In this document: positions 1-7,051 of the stretch, one piece after another
Position numbering within the stretch: the stretch's first letter is position 1
Layout: every line of letters begins with the position of its first letter
Assembly (NCBI GenBank): GCA_025656435.1
Contig: JAHXHT010000070.1
Span: 1-9,776, forward strand
Reading direction: 5' to 3'
Origin: Candidatus Thiodiazotropha sp. (ex Gloverina cf. vestifex)
Lineage (GTDB): Bacteria > Pseudomonadota > Gammaproteobacteria > Chromatiales > Chromatiaceae
Length of the DNA stretch: 9,776 bases
Made by a program: the position numbers and the translations under genes
Notes under the pieces: generated by a model
Databases searched by the model: none
What the model was told of the DNA's origin: nothing
Seen by the model: only the letters and a program-made list of their open reading frames with translations

Positions 1-52
1 ACGGTCGGGGCATAACGGCTGTCGCGTTGGCGAGTCGATTTTGGGGACTCGG

Positions 53-391
53 ATGTCCCAAAATCTTTCACGAGGTAGCGACACGCTTGACGCTTATCGA
101 AAAAAACCGGAAGAACTCTGGCAGATGATTGATTGGCAGTCATGGTCGCTGGAGCATACATGGCATATGTTGCGTTGCCATTCATTCTGGAGATACAAAC
201 TACCTAAAATGTCGGGTTGGCGTAAGTGGGTGGACTGGCAGATCGGTATGGGTGTGACGGGAATGCATGATACATCATGGGGGTCTGTGGTTGCTGACAC
301 GCAAGGCTATCGCATTTATCACCGAGAGGGCTGGATTGAGATAAGGCCGTCGGTTCGTTTCAAACGGAGTGTGAGAAAATTGCTTAGCTGA
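53..391 (+). CDS. Trp-rich hypothetical protein, possibly 5'-truncated by window edge
   Basis: I do not recognise this protein. From ATG 53 it would be 112 residues. A GGGGA run at 43-47 sits 5 nt upstream and could act as a weak ribosome binding site; a TTG at 41 is an alternative start. The frame has no stop back to position 2, so it could instead be the 3' end of a longer gene. What stands out is composition: 10 tryptophans between nucleotides 119 and 334, several in W-x2-W or W-x4-W spacing, plus a basic C-terminus (RFKRSVRKLLS). No signal peptide, membrane segment or known motif is visible. Codon use includes AGA, AGG, CGA, CTA and ATA, which are scarce in the leu genes next door, hinting at an acquired or weakly expressed gene. 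It converges on the lysR gene with a 68-bp gap. It could also be a chance open frame. Confidence 0.4.
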   Translation: MSQNLSRGSDTLDAYRKKPEELWQMIDWQSWSLEHTWHMLRCHSFWRYKLPKMSGWRKWVDWQIGMGVTGMHDTSWGSVVADTQGYRIYHREGWIEIRPSVRFKRSVRKLLS

Positions 392-430
392 CTTTGTTGT
401 TTGGCACTCGGGCGTCATCTTTTTCTTTTA

Positions 431-446
431 CCTAAAACGCTTTAGG
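431..446. other. Small inverted repeat between convergent genes
   Basis: CCTAAA (431-436) and TTTAGG (441-446) form a perfect 6-bp stem around the 4-nt loop ACGC, in the gap between the Trp-rich ORF and the end of lysR. On the + strand it is preceded, not followed, by a T-rich stretch, and on the - strand the stem is followed by an A-rich stretch. It therefore does not look like a standard intrinsic terminator in either direction. It may be a weak bidirectional hairpin or chance. Confidence 0.25.
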
Positions 447-459
447 CGATTCGTCTACG

Positions 460-1344
460 TCAAGAAGCTGATGAATTGGCTATCGCCAACAGCTGCTCCC
501 GCATTGCCAGCGCAGCATTGGAGAGTGTGCGTTTTCGATGTGTCACGATACCGAGTGACCGTGAGAGATTTAGCTCCACCACATCAAGTGGCAGCAGGTG
601 CTTGTCGATCATGATCTGTGGCAGCAGGCTCCAGCCCAAACCAATGTTCACCATCATCTTCAATATTTCGAGATAGTCTGTGGAGAGGGTGCAGTCCACC
701 TCTTGGCTGAAAGTGCTGATCCGCTGTTCGAGAATGGTTCGCGTGTAGGTGCCGCGTGTTGGTAACACGGCAGGATACTCCAACAGGTCGTTGAGTCCGG
801 CCTGCTTGTATTTTGCCAGCGGGTGATCGAGTCCTACCACCGGCCTTAACGGGTCATTCCAGATAGTCTCCGTAGTCAGCGATGTGGCGGGTTCCAGGGG
901 GAGGGTCACCACAGCCAGTTCCAGCTCTCCATGTTCCACTGCCTGGCAGGCTTTTTCCGATTCCATAAAGCGAATGTCCAATGCCACTTTGGGGTATCTG
1001 TCACTGTACTCGCGTAGCACCTTCGGCAGACGGTGCAGGCCGATATGGTGGCTGGTGGCCATGGCCAGTCTGCCTCCAATCTCACCAGAGAGGTTGGTCA
1101 GCTCCCGGCGAATATCTGTCAATTCGTGAATGATCCGTTCCGCTCGAGGCAACAGATGGCGGCCGGCTTCTGTCAGGGTGACTTGGCGCCCTGCACGATC
1201 GAACAGCCGGATTGATAGCTCCTCCTCCAATCCCGCTATGCGCTTACTGATGGCGGGCTGGGTTAGAAAGAGATTTTCTGCCGCCTGGGAGAAGGATTCC
1301 TCACGGGCAACTTCAACAAAGGCACGAAGACTGGCGAGTTCCAT
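460..1344 (-). CDS. LysR-family transcriptional regulator, divergent from leuC
   Basis: A 294-residue LysR-type regulator, normal length for the family. Residues 1-60 form the winged helix-turn-helix: MELASLRAFVEVA, then SFSQAAENLFLTQPAISKRI and LFDR, the family's DNA-binding signature. A linker helix follows (about 60-88), then the periplasmic-binding-protein-like effector domain (about 90-285). I chose the ATG at 1342-1344 because the LysR homology begins exactly there and GGAA lies 6 nt upstream on the coding strand. An in-frame ATG 19 codons further up would add only an aromatic, AT-driven extension. The gene is divergent from leuC with 97 bp between them, and a LysR gene beside leuC is also found in Pseudomonas. 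The likely role, by inference, is control of leuCDB and of itself in response to a leucine-pathway metabolite. The actual ligand cannot be read from the sequence. Confidence 0.93.
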   Translation of the reverse strand: MELASLRAFVEVAREESFSQAAENLFLTQPAISKRIAGLEEELSIRLFDRAGRQVTLTEAGRHLLPRAERIIHELTDIRRELTNLSGEIGGRLAMATSHHIGLHRLPKVLREYSDRYPKVALDIRFMESEKACQAVEHGELELAVVTLPLEPATSLTTETIWNDPLRPVVGLDHPLAKYKQAGLNDLLEYPAVLPTRGTYTRTILEQRISTFSQEVDCTLSTDYLEILKMMVNIGLGWSLLPQIMIDKHLLPLDVVELNLSRSLGIVTHRKRTLSNAALAMREQLLAIANSSAS

Positions 1345-1441
1345 AACTATTCCAAAAAAGAATATATAAAATGAAAAATATGAATTTGTATTATGTAGCA
1401 CACTCCCCTATGTTTTGCCTACTGAGAAAGAGGAATGAGAT
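1345..1441. promoter_or_regulatory. Divergent lysR-leuC control region with candidate LysR box
   Basis: A 97-bp intergenic region whose 1351-1400 stretch is only about 18% GC, far below its surroundings. Within it AAAT (1369-1372) and ATTT (1384-1387) form inverted arms separated by 11 nt, which fits the T-N11-A core described for LysR-family sites. The arms do not extend further symmetrically, and such matches arise easily in AT-rich DNA. A TATTAT at 1389-1394 could be a rightward -10 box, but no good -35 sits 16-18 bp upstream, as expected if leuC needs activation. AGGA at 1431-1434, 7 nt before ATG 1442, is the leuC ribosome binding site. No leucine-rich leader peptide or attenuator is seen. 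Confidence 0.55.
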
Positions 1442-2857
1442 ATGAGTGCCAAGACGCTTTACGACAAACTCTGGGAGTCCCATGTGGTACGGACAGATGA
1501 GAACGGTACCGCATTGATCTACATCGACCGTCATCTGGTGCATGAGGTGACATCACCGCAGGCCTTCGAGGGGCTGCGCCTGGCCGGCCGCGAACCCTGG
1601 CGGGTCAGCGCCAACCTGGCGACACCGGATCACAATGTACCTACCACGGAGCGTTCAGGTGGCGTGAGCAGCATTGTCGACCCAATTTCTCGAATCCAAG
1701 TAGAAACCCTGGATGAAAACTGCAACAGTTTTGGCATTCCTGAATTCAAGATGCTCGACCCGAGACAAGGTATCGTGCACGTCGTAGGACCGGAACAGGG
1801 CGCCACGCTTCCCGGTATGACGGTTGTCTGTGGCGATTCACATACTTCGACCCATGGTGCCATGGGGGCGCTGGCCTTCGGCATCGGCACCTCCGAGGTG
1901 GAACATGTACTGGCCACTCAGTGCCTGATCCAAAAGAAATCAAAAGCGATGCAGATTCGTGTAGAGGGACAGGTGGCTCCAGGTGTTACGGCTAAAGATA
2001 TCGTCTTGGCTATTATCGGTGAGATAGGGACGGCCGGTGGTACCGGCTACGCCATAGAATTTGCCGGTCAGGCGATCAGTGATCTCTCCATCGAAGGCCG
2101 TTTGACCCTTTGCAACATGGCCATTGAGGCAGGTGCAAGGGCGGGTTTTGTGGCAGTGGACGAGAAGACCATTGACTATGTCAAGGGGCGACCCTATGCG
2201 CCGAGCGATGAAAATTGGGAGCAGGCTGTGGCCAATTGGCGCACTTTGCATAGTGACGAGGGTGCGGTGTTCGATAAGGTGTTGGTACTCGATGGCAGTG
2301 CCATCAAACCCCAAGCGACCTGGGGTACCTCTCCCGAAATGGTGGTGTCAGTCGATCAATCTGTACCCGACCCAACCGGGGAAGCGGATGAAGTCAAGGC
2401 GGGTGGTATGCGTCGGGCGCTCGAGTACATGGGACTTGAAGCGGGTACACCCATTGAGATGATTCGTCTCGACAGGGTCTTTATCGGCTCCTGCACCAAC
2501 TCGCGCATCGAGGATCTACGTGCCGCTGCCGAGGTGGCAAAGGGCCGCCGAGTCGCTGAGAGCATCAAGCAGGCGCTGGTCGTACCTGGTTCAGGACTGG
2601 TCAAAGCGCAGGCCGAGGCAGAAGGTTTGGACGAGGTCTTCATCGAGGCCGGATTTGAGTGGCGTGAGCCGGGTTGTTCAATGTGTCTGGCCATGAATGC
2701 AGATCGTCTGGAGCCAGGTGAGCGATGTGCTTCTACCTCAAATCGCAATTTTGAGGGCAGGCAGGGACAGGGGGGCCGTACACATTTGGTCAGCCCGGCA
2801 ATGGCGGCCGCAGCTGCGGTTGCGGGTCATTTTATTGATGTTGGAAAATTGGATTAA
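1442..2857 (+). CDS. leuC: 3-isopropylmalate dehydratase large subunit
   Basis: LeuC, 471 residues (E. coli 466), the large subunit of cytoplasmic isopropylmalate isomerase. With LeuD it converts 2-isopropylmalate to 3-isopropylmalate through 2-isopropylmaleate, the second step of leucine synthesis. It belongs to the aconitase superfamily and needs a 4Fe-4S cluster. The three cluster cysteines are present: C351 in GSCTNSR, and C412 and C415 in PGCSMCLAMN. Other family landmarks are TPDHNVPTT near residue 65, CGDSHTSTHGAMGALAFGIG near 130-150, and SNRNFEGRQG near the C-terminus. The start is supported by AGGA 7 nt upstream and by homology beginning at MSAKTLYDKLW. It is followed after only 16 bp by leuD, so both subunits should be co-translated. 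Transcription probably starts in the AT-rich divergent region shared with the LysR gene. Confidence 0.98.
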   Translation: MSAKTLYDKLWESHVVRTDENGTALIYIDRHLVHEVTSPQAFEGLRLAGREPWRVSANLATPDHNVPTTERSGGVSSIVDPISRIQVETLDENCNSFGIPEFKMLDPRQGIVHVVGPEQGATLPGMTVVCGDSHTSTHGAMGALAFGIGTSEVEHVLATQCLIQKKSKAMQIRVEGQVAPGVTAKDIVLAIIGEIGTAGGTGYAIEFAGQAISDLSIEGRLTLCNMAIEAGARAGFVAVDEKTIDYVKGRPYAPSDENWEQAVANWRTLHSDEGAVFDKVLVLDGSAIKPQATWGTSPEMVVSVDQSVPDPTGEADEVKAGGMRRALEYMGLEAGTPIEMIRLDRVFIGSCTNSRIEDLRAAAEVAKGRRVAESIKQALVVPGSGLVKAQAEAEGLDEVFIEAGFEWREPGCSMCLAMNADRLEPGERCASTSNRNFEGRQGQGGRTHLVSPAMAAAAAVAGHFIDVGKLD

Positions 2858-2873
2858 GAGGAAGGAGATAGCG

Positions 2874-3512
2874 ATGGAAAAATTCGAGACATTCACCGGT
2901 ATTGTCTGTCCCCTCGACAGGTCCAATGTAGATACAGATGCCATTATCCCAAAGCAGTTTCTGAAATCGATCAAGCGTTCGGGCTTCGGACCTAATCTGT
3001 TCGATGAGTGGCGCTATCTCGATCAGGGGGAGCCGGGTATGGATAACAGCCGACGGCCACTGAATCCCGATTTTGTGCTTAACGATCCCCGTTATCAGGG
3101 CGCTAAAATGCTTCTGACAAGAAAGAATTTTGGCTGTGGCTCATCTCGTGAGCATGCCCCCTGGGCGCTTGAAGACTATGGATTTCGTGTGATTATTGCG
3201 CCAAGTTTTGCAGATATCTTCTTTAATAACTGCTTTAAAAATGGAATTCTTCCTATTGTTTTAAATGAAAAGATAGTGGAAAAGCTGTTCTCAATGTCAG
3301 GCCGGCAGCAGGCTTTGGCACTGACTGTGGATCTACAGGAACAACACCTGTCTCCGTCAGACGGGGAGACGATTTCCTTCGAGGTCGACGCCTTCCGCAA
3401 GCACTGTCTGCTGAACGGCCTGGATGATATCGGTCTGACGCTTGAGCACGTTGACGCTATCAAGGCCTATGAAGAGCGGCGGCAATCTGAAGCGCCCTGG
3501 CTCTTCGCATGA
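2874..3512 (+). CDS. leuD: 3-isopropylmalate dehydratase small subunit
   Basis: LeuD, 212 residues (E. coli 201), the swivelling small subunit that completes the active site of isopropylmalate isomerase with LeuC. The start is ATG 2874: AAGGAG at 2862-2867 lies 6 nt upstream and the LeuD homology begins at MEKFETFTGIVCPLDR. A longer in-frame start at 2697 lies inside leuC and is rejected. Recognisable segments are VDTDAIIPKQFLK near 20-32, NFGCGSSREHAPWAL at 85-99 (the substrate-binding loop region of the family), and APSFADIFFNNCFKNG near 107-122. The 3191-3290 part of the gene is only about 30% GC, although the encoded segment remains a good LeuD match, so the gene looks functional. It ends 60 bp before leuB. 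In Pseudomonas aeruginosa an extra gene is found between leuD and leuB; here there is no room for one. Confidence 0.97.
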   Translation: MEKFETFTGIVCPLDRSNVDTDAIIPKQFLKSIKRSGFGPNLFDEWRYLDQGEPGMDNSRRPLNPDFVLNDPRYQGAKMLLTRKNFGCGSSREHAPWALEDYGFRVIIAPSFADIFFNNCFKNGILPIVLNEKIVEKLFSMSGRQQALALTVDLQEQHLSPSDGETISFEVDAFRKHCLLNGLDDIGLTLEHVDAIKAYEERRQSEAPWLFA

Positions 3513-3572
3513 AATGGCTTAGTAGGGTTGGTAATGTCTTCGATCCTGAATAACTAAAGGTAACCAATTGAA

Positions 3573-4652
3573 ATGAGTAAAAAGATTCTGGTATTGCCGG
3601 GTGACGGCATCGGCCCCGAGATTGTCGCTGAAGCGATCAAGGTCCTGGCAACACTGCGCGATGAGGTGGATTTGGATATCGATCTCGATGAGGCACTGAT
3701 AGGCGGTGCCGCCATTGATGCCACTGGCGGCCCTTTGCCGGATGCCACGCTGGAATTGGCTAAAGAGGCGGACGCCATCCTGCTGGGGGCTGTGGGCGGA
3801 CACCAATGGGAATCGCTCGATATCTCAATTCGGCCTGAGAAGGGTTTGCTCGGTCTGCGCTCCGAGCTCAATCTGTTTGCCAATCTGCGTCCCGCTATCC
3901 TCTATCCGCAACTGGCGGATGCTTCCAGTCTCAAGGCCGACATCGTGGCCGGACTCGATATCATGATCGTGCGTGAGCTGACAGGCGGTATCTACTTTGG
4001 GCAGCCTCGGGGAGTCCGGGAACTGGATAATGGTGAGCGCCAGGGTTTCAACACCCTGGTCTATGCCGAATCTGAGATTGAGCGGATTGCCCGGGTCGCC
4101 TTCGATATTGCCGGCAAGCGGGGCGGCCGGGTCTGTTCGGTGGACAAGGCCAATGTCTTGGAGTGCACGGAACTCTGGCGTGAGGTCATGATGCGTGTTG
4201 GTAAAGAGTTCCCAAACATGGAACTGAGTCACATGTACGTGGACAATGCAGCCATGCAACTGGTGAAGTGGCCGAAACAGTTTGATGTGATGGTGACGAC
4301 CAATATGTTTGGCGATATCCTGTCGGATTGCGCTGCGATGCTGACCGGTTCCATCGGTATGCTGCCTTCAGCCTCCCTGGACGAGAACGGCAAGGGTATG
4401 TACGAGCCGATTCATGGCTCAGCCCCCGACATTGCCGGGCAGGGCGTTGCCAATCCGCTGGCGACCATCCTCTCCGTGGCGATGATGTTGCGTTACAGTC
4501 TGGATGAGCCGGCCATGGCCGATCGAATTGAACGGGCTGTGGATAAGGTACTCGACGATGGCCTGCGCACGCCGGATATCATGTCTGAGGGTATGACTGA
4601 AGTGAGTTGCGAAGCGATGGGTGAAGCGGTCACAGCTGCGCTGAATAGCTAG
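3573..4652 (+). CDS. leuB: 3-isopropylmalate dehydrogenase
   Basis: LeuB, 359 residues, a typical length. It oxidises and decarboxylates 3-isopropylmalate to 2-oxoisocaproate with NAD+, the third step of leucine synthesis, as a cytoplasmic dimer needing Mg2+ or Mn2+. The family residues are all visible: GDGIGPEI at 10-17; substrate arginines R96, R106 and R134 (RELTGGIYFG, with Y141); K192 in SVDKANVLE; metal ligands D224, D248 and D252 (VDNAAMQ and NMFGDILSD); and the NAD-binding loop HGSAPDIAGQGVANP at 281-295. The ATG at 3573 is where homology begins. The best Shine-Dalgarno, AAGG at 3557-3560, is 12 nt away, longer than ideal, so translation initiation may be weaker than for leuC and leuD. 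It lies in the same direction as leuCD, with no terminator between. Confidence 0.98.
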   Translation: MSKKILVLPGDGIGPEIVAEAIKVLATLRDEVDLDIDLDEALIGGAAIDATGGPLPDATLELAKEADAILLGAVGGHQWESLDISIRPEKGLLGLRSELNLFANLRPAILYPQLADASSLKADIVAGLDIMIVRELTGGIYFGQPRGVRELDNGERQGFNTLVYAESEIERIARVAFDIAGKRGGRVCSVDKANVLECTELWREVMMRVGKEFPNMELSHMYVDNAAMQLVKWPKQFDVMVTTNMFGDILSDCAAMLTGSIGMLPSASLDENGKGMYEPIHGSAPDIAGQGVANPLATILSVAMMLRYSLDEPAMADRIERAVDKVLDDGLRTPDIMSEGMTEVSCEAMGEAVTAALNS

Positions 4653-4658
4653 GATTCT

Positions 4659-4673
4659 GCTGCTTTCGGCAGC
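4659..4673 (+). other. Short hairpin between leuB and asd
   Basis: GCTGC (4659-4663) and GCAGC (4669-4673) form a 5-bp stem with the loop TTTCG, just after the leuB stop. No T-run follows, so it is not a classical terminator. It could protect or process the leuB mRNA 3' end, or be chance. Confidence 0.25.
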
Positions 4674-4697
4674 GATAACGTTAATTAGGTCTGAAAG

Positions 4698-5813
4698 ATG
4701 AAAAGAGTCGGTTTTGTGGGTTGGCGAGGTATGGTGGGCTCAGTACTTATGAATCGCATGCTGGAAGAGAATGATTTTGCCTCGATCGAGGAGCCGGTCT
4801 TCTTTACCACGTCCCAGGTGGGCCAGGCAGGTCCCGATATCGGTAAGGATATTCCCCCGCTAAAGGATGCCACCGATATTGATGAGCTGATGAAAATGGA
4901 GGCGATTCTTACCTGCCAGGGTGGCGGCTATACCAATGCGATCTACGAAAAGCTGCGTGCTGCCGGTTGGCAGGGGTACTGGATAGATGCTGCCTCCAGT
5001 CTGCGCATGAAGGATTACACCTTGATTGTGCTCGACCCGGTCAATGATTCAGTCATTCGTGATGGACTGGTGAATGGCAAGAAAGATTTTATTGGTGGCA
5101 ACTGTACCGTCAGTTTGATGCTGATGGCCCTTGGTGGGCTTTTCAGGGAAGACCTGGTGGAGTGGACGACATCGATGACCTATCAGGCCGCCTCCGGTGC
5201 CGGTGCGCGAAACATGCGTGAGTTGATCAGTCAGATGGGCAGCATCGAACGTGCGGTTGAAGACAAACTGGCCGATCCCGCCTCCGCCATACTCGAAATC
5301 GATCAAGCGGTGGCTGAAAACCTGCGTAGTGACAGCTTCCCAACGGAGAATTTCGGTGCGGCCTTGGCGGGCAGTCTCATCCCTTGGATTGACGTACCGT
5401 TAGAGAATGGTCAGAGCAAGGAAGAGTGGAAGGGTTTTGTCGAGACCAACAAGATTCTTGGTCGTGGTGAAAATCCGGTACCGATTGACGGTACATGCGT
5501 GAGAATCGGCGCTATGCGCTGCCATAGTCAGGCCTTGACCATAAAGTTACGCCAGGATGTGCCGATAGACGAGGTTGAGTCGATACTGAGTAGTGCTAAC
5601 GATTGGATCAAGTTAATACCCAATGAGCGTGATATTACCGTATCTGAGTTGAGTCCGGCCAAGGTAACCGGTTCGCTAAGTGTCCCGATTGGGCGTCTGC
5701 GCAAGATGAACCTGGGTAGCGAGTATCTCAACGCTTTTACGGTAGGTGATCAGCTTTTATGGGGTGCAGCAGAACCGCTCAGGCGTATGCTGGGGATTCT
5801 ACTGGAGCAATAG
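4698..5813 (+). CDS. asd: Aspartate-semialdehyde dehydrogenase
   Basis: Asd, 371 residues, clearly of the long E. coli type (367 residues). It reduces aspartyl-4-phosphate to aspartate-4-semialdehyde with NADPH, the branch point to diaminopimelate/lysine, methionine and threonine, in the cytoplasm. The N-terminal Rossmann motif is GWRGMVG at 8-14. The catalytic cysteine is C136 in GGNCTVSLMLM, with Q163 in MTYQAASGAGA, and the substrate arginine and catalytic histidine are R269 and H276 in RIGAMRCHSQAL. All key residues are present, so it should be active. TTAGGT at 4685-4690 gives a ribosome binding site 7 nt before ATG 4698. It follows leuB after 45 bp and is closed by a strong terminator, so it is probably the last gene of a leuCDB-asd transcript. 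The leu-asd link is usual in Pseudomonas-like gammaproteobacteria. Confidence 0.98.
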   Translation: MKRVGFVGWRGMVGSVLMNRMLEENDFASIEEPVFFTTSQVGQAGPDIGKDIPPLKDATDIDELMKMEAILTCQGGGYTNAIYEKLRAAGWQGYWIDAASSLRMKDYTLIVLDPVNDSVIRDGLVNGKKDFIGGNCTVSLMLMALGGLFREDLVEWTTSMTYQAASGAGARNMRELISQMGSIERAVEDKLADPASAILEIDQAVAENLRSDSFPTENFGAALAGSLIPWIDVPLENGQSKEEWKGFVETNKILGRGENPVPIDGTCVRIGAMRCHSQALTIKLRQDVPIDEVESILSSANDWIKLIPNERDITVSELSPAKVTGSLSVPIGRLRKMNLGSEYLNAFTVGDQLLWGAAEPLRRMLGILLEQ

Positions 5814-5839
5814 AACGCGATGGACATTGAGTGTTTTGT

Positions 5840-5880
5840 AAACCCCGTCGTGAAATTGTTTGACTGGCGACGGGGTTTTT
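5840..5880 (+). terminator. Rho-independent terminator after asd
   Basis: An 11-bp perfect GC-rich stem, AAACCCCGTCG (5840-5850) with CGACGGGGTTT (5868-5878), around a 17-nt loop, running into five T residues (5876-5880) and, after CCG, five more (5884-5888). It begins 26 bp after the asd stop. It should end the leuCDB-asd transcript or strongly reduce readthrough into the Usg-like gene. The A residues opposite the T-run give it little strength on the other strand. Confidence 0.93.
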
Positions 5881-5907
5881 CCGTTTTTAAGGGTAGTGAT
5901 AGATCAA

Positions 5908-6936
5908 GTGGATAATTCGCTGAAACTGGCCATCTTCGGCGCCAATGGATTGGTCACAGAATCACTACTGGGATTGATTGCAGACCAACAGACACTGCAG
6001 GGTGAAATTGTTCTGCTGGGTGACGAAGATAACGCGGGAGAGCCCGTAGAATTTGGGCGCCAGACGTTGATTGTTGCCGAGGCTGCGCTGTGTGACTTCA
6101 GTGAGGTTGACATTCTGGTGTCCACCGGTGAAGCGCCTTGTGATAGCGACTGGCTTGCAGAGGCCCGGGATGCAGGTTGTGTGATACTGGATATCGGCGG
6201 TCAATTGAGTGCACATTCGGATTTGCCGCTTGTGGCAGCTGAGGTAAACCCGGGTGTACTCGATGGGGTGACTCGGGGGAGTTTTATATCCCTGCCCGAC
6301 GCGGCAACACTGCAGTGCGCCACGCTGCTCAAGCCGCTAATGGATAAGGTGGGACTGGAACGTGTGAGTTTTTTTAGTTGTCAGGCTGTTTCTGAGCTTG
6401 GCCAGGCGGGGGTCGAGGAGATCGCAAGACAGAGTGCCCAGATGTTGAATGGTAAACCGGCAAGACCGCTGCTGTTTCCCAGGCAGGTGGCATTCAATAT
6501 GGTGCCTTTGGCGTTGGAAACGGATAGCCGGGATACTCAAGTACATGAAAAGGCCGTCGCGCAACATGTTTGCCAGTTATTGGACAATCCGGCTTTACCC
6601 TTGACGGTCAGCTGCTGTTGGGTACCGGTCTTTTTCGGGCACACGCAGGCGATTCATTTCAGTACATCGAGAGAGACTGACCTTGAAAGTTTGAAAAGAA
6701 TCTACCGGCAGACGCCGTATGTTGAATTGAACGACGATGCGCAGAATCCACCCACTGCGGTGACCGACGCATCTGGAAAGAATGTTTTAGTGGTGGGAAA
6801 CCTGATCGCAAGGGCGGAAAGTAAGACGGATTTCTCACTTTTGGGGGTTGCGGACAACCTGCGCTACGGTATTGCAGGAAATGTTGTGAAGATCATTGAA
6901 GTTTTGGTAAAAAGATTATTTCTCAGCTATAGTTAG
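5908..6936 (+). CDS. usg: Usg-like Asd paralog lacking catalytic residues
   Basis: A 342-residue paralog of short-type aspartate-semialdehyde dehydrogenase, resembling E. coli Usg and the equivalent gene between asd and fimV in Pseudomonas. The fold signatures remain: LAIFGANGLV at the N-terminus, LVAAEVNP, GRQ-like FPRQVAFNMVP, WVPVFFGHTQA and ADNLRYG near the C-terminus. The catalytic set does not. The position of the NPNCST cysteine reads LPDAAT (A132), the substrate Arg of RVPV is W238, and the third glycine of GxxGxxG is T17; only H245 of GHT remains. Dehydrogenase activity is therefore unlikely, and the true role of this family is unknown. GTG 5908 gives the best homology start (MDNSLKLAIFG). 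GTG 5896 is possible but AAGGG (5889-5893) is only 2 nt from it, and TTG 5860 lies inside the terminator. Confidence 0.85.
   Translation: MDNSLKLAIFGANGLVTESLLGLIADQQTLQGEIVLLGDEDNAGEPVEFGRQTLIVAEAALCDFSEVDILVSTGEAPCDSDWLAEARDAGCVILDIGGQLSAHSDLPLVAAEVNPGVLDGVTRGSFISLPDAATLQCATLLKPLMDKVGLERVSFFSCQAVSELGQAGVEEIARQSAQMLNGKPARPLLFPRQVAFNMVPLALETDSRDTQVHEKAVAQHVCQLLDNPALPLTVSCCWVPVFFGHTQAIHFSTSRETDLESLKRIYRQTPYVELNDDAQNPPTAVTDASGKNVLVVGNLIARAESKTDFSLLGVADNLRYGIAGNVVKIIEVLVKRLFLSYS
6904..6933 (+). promoter_or_regulatory. Candidate sigma-70-like promoter for fimV
   Basis: TTGGTA (6904-6909) and TATAGT (6928-6933) are spaced by 18 bp, 4/6 and 5/6 matches to the -35 and -10 consensus. They lie in the last codons of the Usg-like gene. 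A transcript would start near 6940 and carry a leader of about 110 nt before fimV. This is a pattern match only. Confidence 0.35.
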
Positions 6937-7051
6937 CGGCACATTGTTATGTTTATTCTAAACCTATCGGAGCTGATCAGGGGGGTGCTAATTACCCTCT
7001 GTACAGGAGCGAGTTCAACCGATGGGGTATGTTTTCTGACAAGGAGGAAGC
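6937..7051 (+). promoter_or_regulatory. fimV upstream leader with strong ribosome binding site
   Basis: A 115-bp gap without a gene. It holds a short imperfect hairpin, GGGGGT (6981-6986) with ACCCTC (6994-6999, one G-T wobble), around a 7-nt loop and without a T-run, so it is not a convincing terminator. At its end AAGGAGG (7041-7047) stands 4 nt before ATG 7052, the strongest Shine-Dalgarno in the window, which fixes the fimV start. Confidence 0.5.

Noticed and set aside
1345..1401. N-terminal extension of the LysR regulator by 19 residues to an ATG at 1401
   Set aside because: The added residues are an aromatic AT-driven run with no LysR homology, and the ATG at 1344 has a GGAA site and starts exactly at the family N-terminus.
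2697..2873. Longer in-frame start for leuD inside leuC
   Set aside because: It would overlap the end of leuC by about 160 bp, the added residues are out-of-frame leuC sequence, and ATG 2874 has a good ribosome binding site and homology start.
5860..5890. Promoter in the terminator, with TTGACT at 5860-5865 as -35
   Set aside because: The -35 match is good but no acceptable -10 lies 16-19 bp downstream, where the sequence is the T-run.
5860..5907. TTG 5860 as start of the Usg-like protein
   Set aside because: It lies in the loop of the asd terminator and the added residues have no homology to the family.
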